DNA of 9,396 nt, from the NCBI GenBank assembly GCA_910585555.1, contig CAJUFU010000091.1:1-9396 (forward strand), given 5' to 3'. Position numbers and translations under genes: made by a program. Positions 1 through 7,415 of the stretch are shown here, piece by piece; positions within the stretch are counted from its first letter, which is position 1; each line of letters starts with the position of its first letter. Under the pieces are notes generated by a model that did no database searches, was not told the origin of the DNA, and worked only from the letters and a program-made list of their open reading frames with translations. The DNA is from an uncultured Lachnospiraceae bacterium. Lineage in GTDB: Bacteria; Bacillota; Clostridia; Lachnospirales; Lachnospiraceae.

Positions 1-2036
1 TGTACATCGCTGGGCGCCTGCTCATATCTTGCAAACTCATATTTGTAAGTGCCGCGTCCGCCTGTCATAGAGCGAAGATCGGTGCAGTAACCGTTTAAGC
101 TTGCCGTCGGAATATCCGCCTCAATCACAGTCTTGCCATTTCCGGCAGGATTCATACCGAGCACACGGCCTCTTCTCTTATTGAGATCACCCATAACATC
201 TCCTGTATAGGAATCAGGCACGGTAACCTGTAAGTTTGCAATGGGCTCTAAGAGCACCGGACCTGCCTCCATAAAGCCTTTCTTAAACGCCTGTATCGTC
301 GCCATTTTGAAAGCCATCTCGGAAGAGTCTACCGGATGATAGGAACCGTCATAGAGAACCGCTTTCACACCAACGACCGGATACGCAGCCAAAGGTCCTG
401 CCGATATAGAGTCCTGCAGTCCTTTTTCCACTGCCGGGAAGTAATTCTTCGGCACAGCGCCGCCAACCACTTCCTGTTCGAATACATAAGGAGTCTCCAA
501 GTCCCCGGATGCCTCGAAACGCATCTTTACATGGCCATACTGCCCGTGTCCGCCGGACTGTTTCTTATACTTGTATTCCACATCGGATTTTTTCCGGATG
601 GTCTCACGATACGCAATCTTCGGATCAGTCAACTCGATCTCTACCTTGTACTCATTTAAGAGACGGCTGGCAATGACATCCAGATGCAGATCGCCCATGC
701 CATACAGCAGAGTCTGTTTGTTCTCTCCATCGTTTACAATCCAAAGTGTCTGGTCTTCATGTTTCATTTTCTGCAGAGCCTGGGATACCTTGTCCACATC
801 TCCCTTGTTCTTTGCCCGATACCGTTTGTATGTATAGGGCGTGGAAATTTCTGTCTTACCATAACGGATGATTCTCGCCTTGGTGGAAAGGGTGTTGCCT
901 GTCCTGGCCGCCGTCAGTTTTGCAATGGCTCCGATATCGCCGGCATGGAGTTCTTTGACCTCAATGGGTTTATTGCCCTGCATCACATAGAGCTTGTTAA
1001 CCTTCTCTTCCACTTCCTTCTCATCGTTATAAATGACATCATCATTCTTCAATACACCGGAGCAGACCTTAATCAGAGAATACTTACCGATAAAGGGATC
1101 CACGATGGTCTTAAAGATATAAGCAGACTTCGATTTGGAGAAGTCATAATTTGCCTGGAATATCTCGTTGGTCTTTAAATCAATACCTGCAAGCTCTCTA
1201 TTCTCCGGGCTCGGCATATATTTGACAATATCGTCAAGCAGTGTAAATACACCCTGACAGAGCACATTAGAACCCATGGACATAGGAACGATACTGCCAT
1301 CCATCACGTTGGTACGAAGCGCCGCGCGAATCTCAGCCTCCGAGAACATATCCCCATTAAAATAACGCTCCATAAAGTCTTCGCTGGTCTCCGCCACCGC
1401 TTCCATCAGCGTATCACGGCACAACTGCAGATTGGCCTTACTGTATTCGGGCATCTCGCACTCTACCACTTCTTTGCCTTCCCAGCGGTAAGCCTGCTCC
1501 GTAATCACGTTGATATAACCCACGAACTTCTCATTTTCACGAATCGGCAGATGGAAAGGCGCCATCTTCTTGCCGTATTTGTCAGTCATATCCGACACAA
1601 CCTGTCTGAAGGATGCGTTGTCAATATCCATATCTGTCACAAACACAAATCTGGGCAGTTTATACTTGTCACAAATCTCCCATGCCTTCTCTGTACCCAC
1701 TTCCACGCCGGCCTTACCGGACACTACGATGATTGCCGCGTCTGCCGCGCTGACTGCTTCCTCTACCTCACCTACAAAATCAAAGAAACCGGGAGAGTCT
1801 AACACATTAATCTTCACGCCCTCCCACTCAATGGGAACAACAGAAGTGGCAATGGATATCTGGCGTTTCTGCTCCTCCTTACCGAAATCGCTTACCGTGT
1901 TCCCGTCAGCAACCTTTCCCATTCTGGATGTGATGCCGGACAGGTAGGCCATTGCCTCCACCAGACTGGTCTTGCCGCAGCCCCCATGGCCCAGCAGAAC
2001 CACATTACGAATCTTATCCGTTGTGTAAACATTCAT
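1..2036 (-). CDS. Elongation factor G-like GTPase (EF-G paralogue type), 3' end cut by window edge
   Basis: A ribosome-associated translocase-type GTPase of the EF-G/FusA superfamily; 678 residues are visible and only the last few are likely missing. The P-loop is GHGGCGKT (residues 16-23) rather than the AHIDAGKT type of housekeeping EF-G, which places it in the EF-G-like/EF-G2 branch. Later landmarks follow EF-G order: a domain II region, GMGDLHLD in domain III, GGHGQYGHVK, the domain IV stretch YHPVDSSEMAF, and the domain V MGDLNKRRGRVLG motif. Two GTPase motifs are unusual: the DTPGH motif reads DSPGF (80-84), so the catalytic histidine is Phe84, and NKxD reads TDMD (134-137). The ATG at 2036 is chosen because a GGAGG lies 10 bases upstream and the P-loop is at the expected distance. 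It is divergent from tyrA. It is probably not the main fusA, which normally sits beside rpsL/rpsG; its exact role is unknown. Confidence 0.93.
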   Translation of the reverse strand, partial: MNVYTTDKIRNVVLLGHGGCGKTSLVEAMAYLSGITSRMGKVADGNTVSDFGKEEQKRQISIATSVVPIEWEGVKINVLDSPGFFDFVGEVEEAVSAADAAIIVVSGKAGVEVGTEKAWEICDKYKLPRFVFVTDMDIDNASFRQVVSDMTDKYGKKMAPFHLPIRENEKFVGYINVITEQAYRWEGKEVVECEMPEYSKANLQLCRDTLMEAVAETSEDFMERYFNGDMFSEAEIRAALRTNVMDGSIVPMSMGSNVLCQGVFTLLDDIVKYMPSPENRELAGIDLKTNEIFQANYDFSKSKSAYIFKTIVDPFIGKYSLIKVCSGVLKNDDVIYNDEKEVEEKVNKLYVMQGNKPIEVKELHAGDIGAIAKLTAARTGNTLSTKARIIRYGKTEISTPYTYKRYRAKNKGDVDKVSQALQKMKHEDQTLWIVNDGENKQTLLYGMGDLHLDVIASRLLNEYKVEIELTDPKIAYRETIRKKSDVEYKYKKQSGGHGQYGHVKMRFEASGDLETPYVFEQEVVGGAVPKNYFPAVEKGLQDSISAGPLAAYPVVGVKAVLYDGSYHPVDSSEMAFKMATIQAFKKGFMEAGPVLLEPIANLQVTVPDSYTGDVMGDLNKRRGRVLGMNPAGNGKTVIEADIPTASLNGYCTDLRSMTGGRGTYKYEFARYEQAPSDV

Positions 2037-2046
2037 GTCTTGTAAT

Positions 2047-2051
2047 CCTCC
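2047..2051 (-). promoter_or_regulatory. Ribosome binding site of the EF-G-like gene
   Basis: GGAGG on the minus strand, 10 bases before the ATG at 2036. It fixes the start of the EF-G-like gene. Confidence 0.8.
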
Positions 2052-2185
2052 AATTCTGTTATTCTATCATAACCGGCGAACAATTCTCTCTCACATTCCT
2101 GTCAGAACCCTTTACTGTGCACAACAAACAAATCAGTAACTTTATTTATCGCACTACTTCGCCTGCAAAAATAAATTGCATTTAT

Positions 2186-2214
2186 ATTTTACTAAATTTT
2201 ATAAACAATTTCAA
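2186..2214 (-). promoter_or_regulatory. Sigma-A-type promoter for the EF-G-like gene
   Basis: On the minus strand, TTGAAA (2209-2214) and TAAAAT (2186-2191) are separated by exactly 17 bases, 5/6 matches at each box. The predicted start near 2179 leaves an untranslated leader of about 140 bases before the ATG at 2036. The surrounding DNA is AT-rich, so chance matches are possible, and an alternative TTGTTT/TATAAA pair overlaps it. Confidence 0.55.
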
Positions 2215-2249
2215 TAACATTTATGAATTTTGCTTTGGTTTTACAATCC

Positions 2250-2278
2250 TTGCTTTTCAGACTTTTAGATGCTATAGT
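2250..2278 (+). promoter_or_regulatory. Promoter for tyrA-aroA with extended -10
   Basis: TTGCTT (2250-2255) and TATAGT (2273-2278) are separated by 17 bases, and the -10 box is preceded by TGC, an extended -10 element. The predicted start near 2285 leaves a leader of about 40 bases, too short for a T-box or attenuator. It lies back to back with the promoter of the EF-G-like gene, with 35 bases between the two -35 boxes. Confidence 0.6.
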
Positions 2279-2323
2279 AAGAACGGATTTATTAAAGGAA
2301 ATACTTTCAGAAAGGCAGCGCAT

Positions 2324-3421
2324 ATGAACACACTTACCTGCGGTTTTATCGGTCTGGGACTGATTGGCGGCTCCATCGCCAAGGCCATCAAAAGCCATAT
2401 CCCCTCTTCACGGCTGATTGCGTACGATATCAATACTGACTCTTTGGAACTGGCCTATAAGGAACAGGTGATCGATCAGATTTGTCCGGCCATCGACGCA
2501 TCTTTTAGCAGCTGCGACTATCTGTTCTTATGTGCGCCTGTCTCACACAATGACGAGAATCTTCTTACTTTAAAGCCTTATCTTTCCCCGGATACCATTC
2601 TCACGGACGTGGGAAGTGTAAAGACCGGAATCCATCGGCATATAGAGGCATTAAACCTGCAGTCCCAGTTTATCGGCGGCCATCCCATGGCCGGGTCCGA
2701 GCGGTTTGGCTATCAAAATTCCTACGCTTCCTTGTTAGAGAACGCTTACTATATCCTGACACCCTCAGATACGGTGCCCCAGGAAAAGGTAACGGCCTAC
2801 CAGACTTTGACCGCTTCCATAGGCGCCATTCCCTTAGTCCTAACCTGTGAAGAACACGACTATGTGACAGCCGCAATCTCCCATCTGCCCCATGTGATTG
2901 CCGCCTCCTTGGTGAATCTGATCAAGAAAAGCGATTCGAAGGAAGGTATCATGAAAATGATCGCGGCAGGCGGTTTTAAAGATATCACCCGGATTGCTTC
3001 CTCTTCTCCTGCCATGTGGCAGCAGATCTGCCTGACAAACACGGAGAACATTTCCGCCCTTTTAAAGACCTACATACAATATCTGACTGTGCTGTCCTCC
3101 TATCTTGACAGGAAGGACAAAGATGCACTCTATCTGCTCTTTGATACCGCACGTACCTACCGGGATTCCTTTACCAACAGTTCCAACGGCCCCATCAAGG
3201 CAGAATATGTACTGACGGTAGACATTGCCGACAAACCCGGCGCCATCGCCACACTTGCCGTTCTTTTGGCCAAACACCAGGTGAGTATCAAGAACATCGG
3301 CATCAATCATAACAGAGAGCTGGCAGAGGGTGCCCTTCGGATAGAATTTTATGATAAAAATGCTGCGGAGGCCGCCGTCAATATCCTGACGGAACATAAC
3401 TACAGGATTCACAGGCGTTAA
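2324..3421 (+). CDS. tyrA: Prephenate dehydrogenase with C-terminal ACT domain
   Basis: Oxidatively decarboxylates prephenate to 4-hydroxyphenylpyruvate, with NAD or NADP as acceptor, in cytoplasmic tyrosine synthesis. The 365-residue protein opens with a Rossmann GLGLIGGS (residues 10-17), followed by DVGSVK with Ser98, GGHPMAGSE with the catalytic-type His120, SHLPHV, and GGFKDITRIASS with the substrate-binding-type Arg223. The roles of these residues are taken from studied family members. From about residue 293 an ACT-like domain begins (VDIADKPGAIATLAVLLAKH), the usual site of feedback control by tyrosine. The frame is open further upstream to 1952, but that part lies antisense to the EF-G-like gene and before the promoter. 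The ATG at 2324 has AGAAAGG 8 bases upstream and begins just before the Rossmann motif. It is probably co-transcribed with aroA. Confidence 0.95.
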   Translation: MNTLTCGFIGLGLIGGSIAKAIKSHIPSSRLIAYDINTDSLELAYKEQVIDQICPAIDASFSSCDYLFLCAPVSHNDENLLTLKPYLSPDTILTDVGSVKTGIHRHIEALNLQSQFIGGHPMAGSERFGYQNSYASLLENAYYILTPSDTVPQEKVTAYQTLTASIGAIPLVLTCEEHDYVTAAISHLPHVIAASLVNLIKKSDSKEGIMKMIAAGGFKDITRIASSSPAMWQQICLTNTENISALLKTYIQYLTVLSSYLDRKDKDALYLLFDTARTYRDSFTNSSNGPIKAEYVLTVDIADKPGAIATLAVLLAKHQVSIKNIGINHNRELAEGALRIEFYDKNAAEAAVNILTEHNYRIHRR

Positions 3422-3500
3422 AGTATCCATAGAAATACAGACAGGAGCAATATTTCAGGTTTCTTCAGACAAACTCCCAAGAAAGGCAAAGGTTATCATC

Positions 3501-4775
3501 ATGATTTTTCAGAGCGCAAAATCCTTAAGAGGCGAAGTCACAATTCCTGGGGACAAATCGATTTCCCACAGAGCCGTCATGTTTGGCTCCCTGGCGGAAG
3601 GTCTCACGGAAGTGACCAACTTTTTACAAGGAGCAGACTGTCTCTCCACCATAGAGGCTTTTCGAAACATGGGCATTGAGATTGAGAATACACCGGAGAA
3701 AATCTTAATACACGGCAAGGGGCTGCATGGCCTGCAGGCCCCCGCATCCATCCTTGACATGGGAAACAGCGGCACCACCACAAGACTGATCAGCGGTATT
3801 TTGGCCGGTCAGCCCTTTGAGAGTACCTTAACCGGAGATGCCTCCATACAGAAACGCCCCATGAGACGGATTATGGAACCGCTGTCCATGATGGGGGCAC
3901 ATATCACAAGCATAAAGGGCAACGACTGCGCGCCTTTACAGATAGCAGGCCGTCCGCTTCACGCAATCCATTATCAATCCAAAGTGGCTTCCGCCCAGGT
4001 AAAATCCGCTGTGCTTTTAGCCGGTCTTTATGCAGACGGCATAACCCGGGTGACAGAGCCTGCCATCAGCCGCAACCACACGGAACTGATGCTCCGCTAT
4101 TTCGGCGCCGACCTGCATACGGAAGAGAAAACTGCCGCAATCAGTCCCAATCCTCATCTTACCGGTCAGAAAATCAATGTGCCCGGCGATATATCTTCCG
4201 CCGCGTATTTTATGGCCGCCGGTCTAATCGTTCCGGATTCGGAAATTCTGATACACAATGTGGGCATCAACCCCACAAGAGACGGTATCTTAAAAGTCTG
4301 CCGTCAGATGGGCGGTAATATAACGCTTTTAAATGTGAAAAATAACGGAGAACCCGTTGCCGATCTCTTAGTGAAATCCAGTTCCCTTCACGGTATTACC
4401 ATCCAAGGAGATATCATCCCTACGTTGATCGATGAACTGCCAATCATCAATATTATGGCCGCCTGTGCAAAAGGCACTACCATCATCCGCGATGCCGCCG
4501 AGTTAAAGGTAAAAGAATCCAACCGGATTGACGTGATGGTGCAATATCTTAGCGCCATGGGCTGCGATATCACAGGCACAGAGGACGGTATGATCATCCG
4601 CGGCGGCGCTCCCCTTCACGGCACCACTGTGGACTCCCACTTAGACCACCGCATTGCCATGAGCTTTGCCATCGCCTCTCTTATCGCCGATGGCGAAACA
4701 CAGATAAAGGGCAGCGATGTGGTGACCATCAGCTACCCTGGATTTTATGAAGACCTGGCAGGCCTTATGCATTAA
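3501..4775 (+). CDS. aroA: 3-phosphoshikimate 1-carboxyvinyltransferase (EPSP synthase)
   Basis: Transfers the enolpyruvyl group of PEP to shikimate 3-phosphate, the sixth step of the shikimate pathway, in the cytoplasm. The 424-residue length is normal for the family. Visible motifs are GDKSISHR (Lys19, Ser20, Arg24), LDMGNSGTTTR (Gly91 matches E. coli Gly96), GDASIQKRPM, SAQVK, RNHTE, DELPIINI with catalytic-type Asp311, KESNRID (Lys338, Glu339, Arg342) and DHRIAM. The set GDKS, SAQxK, RxHxE and NPTR matches the class II EPSP synthases, the Bacillus/Staphylococcus type, many of which tolerate glyphosate. The ATG at 3501 has AAAGG 8 bases upstream. It follows tyrA by 79 bases with no visible terminator and is followed within 3 bases by a large palindrome. 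Confidence 0.97.
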   Translation: MIFQSAKSLRGEVTIPGDKSISHRAVMFGSLAEGLTEVTNFLQGADCLSTIEAFRNMGIEIENTPEKILIHGKGLHGLQAPASILDMGNSGTTTRLISGILAGQPFESTLTGDASIQKRPMRRIMEPLSMMGAHITSIKGNDCAPLQIAGRPLHAIHYQSKVASAQVKSAVLLAGLYADGITRVTEPAISRNHTELMLRYFGADLHTEEKTAAISPNPHLTGQKINVPGDISSAAYFMAAGLIVPDSEILIHNVGINPTRDGILKVCRQMGGNITLLNVKNNGEPVADLLVKSSSLHGITIQGDIIPTLIDELPIINIMAACAKGTTIIRDAAELKVKESNRIDVMVQYLSAMGCDITGTEDGMIIRGGAPLHGTTVDSHLDHRIAMSFAIASLIADGETQIKGSDVVTISYPGFYEDLAGLMH

Positions 4776-4777
4776 CC

Positions 4778-4866
4778 TTTTGGGGCAGGATAATAAGAGT
4801 CATCCTGTATATCTACAATACGGACGTATCGTTATACAGTCTATTTTATTATCTTCTGCCTCAAAA
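4778..4866. repeat. 89-base nested palindrome after aroA
   Basis: The outer arms 4778-4798 and 4844-4866 pair almost throughout, from TTTTGGGGCAG with CTGCCTCAAAA through to GATAATAA with TTATTATC, with a two-base bulge at 4854-4855. Inside are CTGTATA (4805-4811) with TATACAG (4833-4839), and at the tip ATACG (4818-4822) with CGTAT (4825-4829). Both mismatches in the outer stem are G-U pairs in plus-strand RNA, so folding is best in the aroA transcript. No T-run follows on either strand, so it is not a textbook intrinsic terminator. It sits between convergent genes and may still end or stabilise the aroA mRNA, or it may be a dispersed palindromic repeat. Confidence 0.75.
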
Positions 4867-4972
4867 TAAATACTTCTGTTTCCCATGCCGTCATACATAT
4901 ACACAAAAGTATGCCTGCGATTATTTTCTTATTTCCAAGCTCTTTCTTATTCGCTTTTCCGTACTTTCTCAT
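4841..4972 (-). CDS. Possible 43-residue membrane-anchored small protein
   Basis: An open frame from an ATG 20 bases downstream of the VanZ-like gene, on the same strand. The product has a lysine-rich start (MRKYGKANKKELGNKK) followed by a hydrophobic segment (IIAGILLCICMTAW), resembling a signal peptide or single helix, and it ends within the arm of the palindrome. There is no good ribosome binding site: AGGA is 15 bases away, and AAAGTGA is weak. A stop codon lies two codons upstream. It may be noise, or the remnant of a longer secreted-protein gene. Confidence 0.15.
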   Translation of the reverse strand: MRKYGKANKKELGNKKIIAGILLCICMTAWETEVFILRQKIIK

Positions 4973-4992
4973 ATTCTGTCACTTTAATCCTC

Positions 4993-5487
4993 TCATGTAA
5001 GCTTCACCAACAGCCGGTTTAAGAAATAGGAAAACACCATGCAGACGATTCCCGCCACACTTCCATACCAGTTCAACGTCGCGTCCGACTGGCTAAAATG
5101 CCGGCCTTCCACGAACTGTTTATAATACTCTGTATAATAAGCCAACAGATAGCACACCGCTCCCGCTCCTATCACACCTATGATTCGATAAAATCCACGG
5201 AAGATTACCATACTGACAAAGGTCGTCACCAGACCCACCACAAAAAAGAGACTCAGATGCGCCCCGTAACGTATCATCAGTTCCGTTGTCCTAATCTGGT
5301 CCTTTGTCGGGTCTGTAAAAATACGCCGGGCAATCTGCCCGGCCAGCTTGCTCGTCACGTCCGAAGAAACAGTCCCATTCTGAAAAGATACAATCATCAC
5401 AAAATATAGAAGCATCATCAACCCCAGCATAGAACCTGTGATCACAACAATCTCCAGCGCAATATTTCTATTCTTTTTACTTTTCAT
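4993..5487 (-). CDS. VanZ-like family membrane protein
   Basis: A 164-residue integral membrane protein with about four helices (roughly 12-33, 76-96, 102-118 and 138-160). Family signatures are visible: FQNGTVSSDVTS after the first helix, RYGAH (Arg73, His77) at the start of the second, and EYYKQFVEGRHFSQSDATLN with Glu120, Gln124, Gly128-Arg129, Asp135 and Asn139, then Gly142. Proteins with this domain include VanZ, which gives low-level teicoplanin resistance, and many uncharacterised envelope proteins; the biochemical activity is not established. The start at 5487 is the only good ATG, although its ribosome binding site is poor (AAAG-type). It lies 138 bases behind the MATE gene, with its own possible promoter and leader hairpin. 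Confidence 0.85.
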   Translation of the reverse strand: MKSKKNRNIALEIVVITGSMLGLMMLLYFVMIVSFQNGTVSSDVTSKLAGQIARRIFTDPTKDQIRTTELMIRYGAHLSLFFVVGLVTTFVSMVIFRGFYRIIGVIGAGAVCYLLAYYTEYYKQFVEGRHFSQSDATLNWYGSVAGIVCMVFSYFLNRLLVKLT

Positions 5488-5508
5488 TCCAATTCTTTCT
5501 CTCTATCT

Positions 5509-5546
5509 ATAATCGCTATATACTGCAAGAAGCACCTTGCGATTAT
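5509..5546 (-). promoter_or_regulatory. Leader hairpin of the VanZ-like gene
   Basis: ATAATC (5509-5514) pairs with GATTAT (5541-5546), and directly stacked on it CTTGC (5536-5540) pairs with GCAAG (5525-5529), leaving a 10-base bulge at 5515-5524. In the minus-strand mRNA it would begin a few bases after the predicted start site and end about 20 bases before the ATG. No T-run follows, so it is not a terminator. Its function is unknown. Confidence 0.35.
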
Positions 5547-5557
5547 CATTCTTTACT

Positions 5558-5586
5558 ATCCTAACCTATTTAGACCGCTTTGTAAA
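5558..5586 (-). promoter_or_regulatory. Possible promoter of the VanZ-like gene
   Basis: On the minus strand, TTTACA (5581-5586) and TAGGAT (5558-5563) are separated by 17 bases. The -35 box is a 5/6 match and the -10 box 4/6. The predicted start near 5551 leaves a leader of about 64 bases. No terminator is seen after the MATE gene, so read-through from the marR promoter is also possible. Confidence 0.35.
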
Positions 5587-5625
5587 GAAATCTCTAAAAA
5601 AGAAAGAATCCTGGTAAGCATTTTC

Positions 5626-6951
5626 TTAATAATGATATCTTTTCCGTTTCCCCAGTAAAAATAACACCGTCACCAACACTGCCATCACTTCCGCCGCAAC
5701 AATAGACATCCAGATTCCCTCTATTCCCCAGAAAATGGGGAAGATTAAAACCGCCAGGCATTGAAATAGCAATGTACGCAAAAAGGAAATCAAAGCCGAT
5801 GTCAGACCGTCATTCAGCGCCGTAAAAAAGGATGACCCCATGATGGCAAATCCCGAGAATAAGAAGGAGAAGGAAAATACCATAAAGGCGTGTGCCGTTA
5901 TCTGTAAAAGCTCTTTATCATACCCTACAAATAACACGGAAAAGGGCCTGGCTAACAGCTGGCCGGCACCAAACATCAGAATAGAAAACACGCCGATTAA
6001 CATGATGTTCCTTTTTAACAATCCTTTTAATTCTTCATAGTTTTTCGCACCATGATGATATCCGATCACCGGCGCTGTTCCCACAGCATAGCCGATAAAG
6101 ACTGCCTGGAACACAAAACATACATACATCAAAACACCGTAAGCCGCTATGCCATTCTCCCCGGCATACCGCATCAGCTGCATATTATAGAGCATACTCA
6201 CAAGCGATGCGGAAACATTGCTCATCAGCTCGGAAGAACCATTGACACAGACTTTCCACAAGGCTTTTGCGTCAAACTTACATTTCACCAGCCGAAGCAG
6301 ACTGGTATTCTCACGTCCAAAATACAGAAGCGGAATCACACCGCCCACAAACTGGCTTAAGGCCGTCGCTGCAGCCGCACCTCGTAACCCCCAATGAAAT
6401 CCTGCCACAAAAAGCGCATCCAGAATAATATTGGTAAGGCCCGATGCCACCGTCACATACAGTCCCAGCTTTGGCTTCTCCGCCGTTGCAAACAGACACT
6501 GAAACTCATATTGCAAAATAAAAAAGGGCAGGGCAAGAAGACAGATTCTGGCATAGCTGATGCTGTCTTTTAACAGCTGCCCCTCCGCTCCCATCAGCAC
6601 CGCCACCGGGCGGACAAACACAAATCCAAACAGCGCAAACGCCAAACCGCAGACCGCCGCTGTATAGACCACCAGGGAAAACACCTCATTGGCCTTCTTT
6701 TTATCTCCCATTCCCAGGGTGAGGGCTATCAACGCACTGCCGCCTGTGCCGAACATAAAACCCACACAGCCTAAAATCATCAGAAAAGGATAAATGAAAT
6801 TCACCGCTGCAAAAGGAGTCTTACCGGCATAATTGGATACAAAAAAACCGTCCACCACGCCATAGATTGAAGTAAAGACCATCATAATGATGGAAGGAGC
6901 CGTAAAGCGCAACAGGCGGCGGTAATTAAAATGATCCGATAACTGTATCAT
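5626..6951 (-). CDS. MATE family efflux transporter, MepA-like
   Basis: A 441-residue inner membrane protein with the twelve-helix pattern of MATE cation-coupled drug exporters. The first helix has the family layout (Pro19, then GVVDGFFVS with Asp34). The two halves are similar in plan, each with a polar loop between helices, and the C-terminus is short and basic (KRKRYHY). Substrates cannot be read from the sequence; MepA-type pumps export dyes, biocides and fluoroquinolones. The ATG at 6951 overlaps the marR stop as TGATG and has AAAGGAGG 8 bases upstream. A GTG at 6954 is possible but only 5 bases from that site. The overlap implies translational coupling to marR and shared control from the marR operator. 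The marR-MATE arrangement parallels mepR-mepA of Staphylococcus aureus. Confidence 0.93.
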   Translation of the reverse strand: MIQLSDHFNYRRLLRFTAPSIIMMVFTSIYGVVDGFFVSNYAGKTPFAAVNFIYPFLMILGCVGFMFGTGGSALIALTLGMGDKKKANEVFSLVVYTAAVCGLAFALFGFVFVRPVAVLMGAEGQLLKDSISYARICLLALPFFILQYEFQCLFATAEKPKLGLYVTVASGLTNIILDALFVAGFHWGLRGAAAATALSQFVGGVIPLLYFGRENTSLLRLVKCKFDAKALWKVCVNGSSELMSNVSASLVSMLYNMQLMRYAGENGIAAYGVLMYVCFVFQAVFIGYAVGTAPVIGYHHGAKNYEELKGLLKRNIMLIGVFSILMFGAGQLLARPFSVLFVGYDKELLQITAHAFMVFSFSFLFSGFAIMGSSFFTALNDGLTSALISFLRTLLFQCLAVLIFPIFWGIEGIWMSIVAAEVMAVLVTVLFLLGKRKRYHY

Positions 6952-7415
6952 CACGTCATCCTCCTTTCCGAGGCTTCCGGCAGATTCTTAGCCTTATTTT
7001 GAAGGGCCAGTAAATAACGCCTGGTCAGGGCAATATATGTCTCCACTTCCTCCTTGGACCAGGACGCCAGTATTTCATTCTCCGCTTCAATCACAGCGCC
7101 CGCTGTCCGGCCTGCCAGACTTTTGCCCGCTTCTGTCAGACACACCTTCTTATGTCTGGAATCTACCGACTCTAAATAAACGATACCTTCCTTCTCAAGC
7201 TTTCTCAATGCGGAATTAACCGTCTGCTTACTCAGACCGCAGTTATGGCAGATATCTTTCAACATACAGCTGTCTCCATAATTGCAAATCGTATAAAGGA
7301 CCTCAAATACACTATCCGAGAGTCCCTGTTTCCATGAGATCTCATGGTATACCGCTTCTATCTCTCCAATCAGATGATTAAAGCGCTTCATATCTTTGGA
7401 AATCATATTGAACAT
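6951..7415 (-). CDS. MarR-family transcriptional regulator
   Basis: A 154-residue winged-helix DNA-binding protein, expected to act as a dimeric repressor released by small ligands. The recognition helix region reads CGLSKQTVNSALRKLEKEGIVYLE (in part, residues 59-82), followed by a wing with DSRHKKVCLTEAGK (85-98), both typical of the family. Five cysteines are present; Cys50, Cys56 and Cys59 cluster just before the recognition helix. Two starts are plausible: the ATG at 7415 with GGAG 8 bases upstream, or the ATG at 7406 with AAAGGAG 10 bases upstream. The longer form is given. Its stop overlaps the start of the MATE gene, and it is preceded by a two-site operator over its own promoter. The likely role is autorepression and control of the pump. 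Confidence 0.92.
   Translation of the reverse strand: MFNMISKDMKRFNHLIGEIEAVYHEISWKQGLSDSVFEVLYTICNYGDSCMLKDICHNCGLSKQTVNSALRKLEKEGIVYLESVDSRHKKVCLTEAGKSLAGRTAGAVIEAENEILASWSKEEVETYIALTRRYLLALQNKAKNLPEASERRMT
6960..6967 (-). promoter_or_regulatory. Ribosome binding site of the MATE gene, inside marR
   Basis: AAAGGAGG on the minus strand lies within the last codons of marR. It is 8 bases from the ATG at 6951 and 5 bases from the alternative GTG at 6954, so it favours the ATG. Confidence 0.8.

Noticed and set aside
336..1802. Several plus-strand open frames of 83-164 codons
   Set aside because: They are shadows of the EF-G-like gene, which has clear family motifs throughout on the minus strand.
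1952..2323. A 124-codon open upstream extension of the tyrA frame
   Set aside because: It lies antisense to the start of the EF-G-like gene and upstream of the tyrA promoter. The Rossmann motif begins just after the ATG at 2324, as in the family.
3422..3500. Possible terminator or promoter between tyrA and aroA
   Set aside because: No stem with a T-run and no well-spaced promoter boxes were found, so co-transcription is the simpler reading.
5626..6954. GTG at 6954 as the start of the MATE gene
   Set aside because: It is only 5 bases from AAAGGAGG, whereas the ATG one codon later has a spacing of 8 and gives the usual TGATG overlap.
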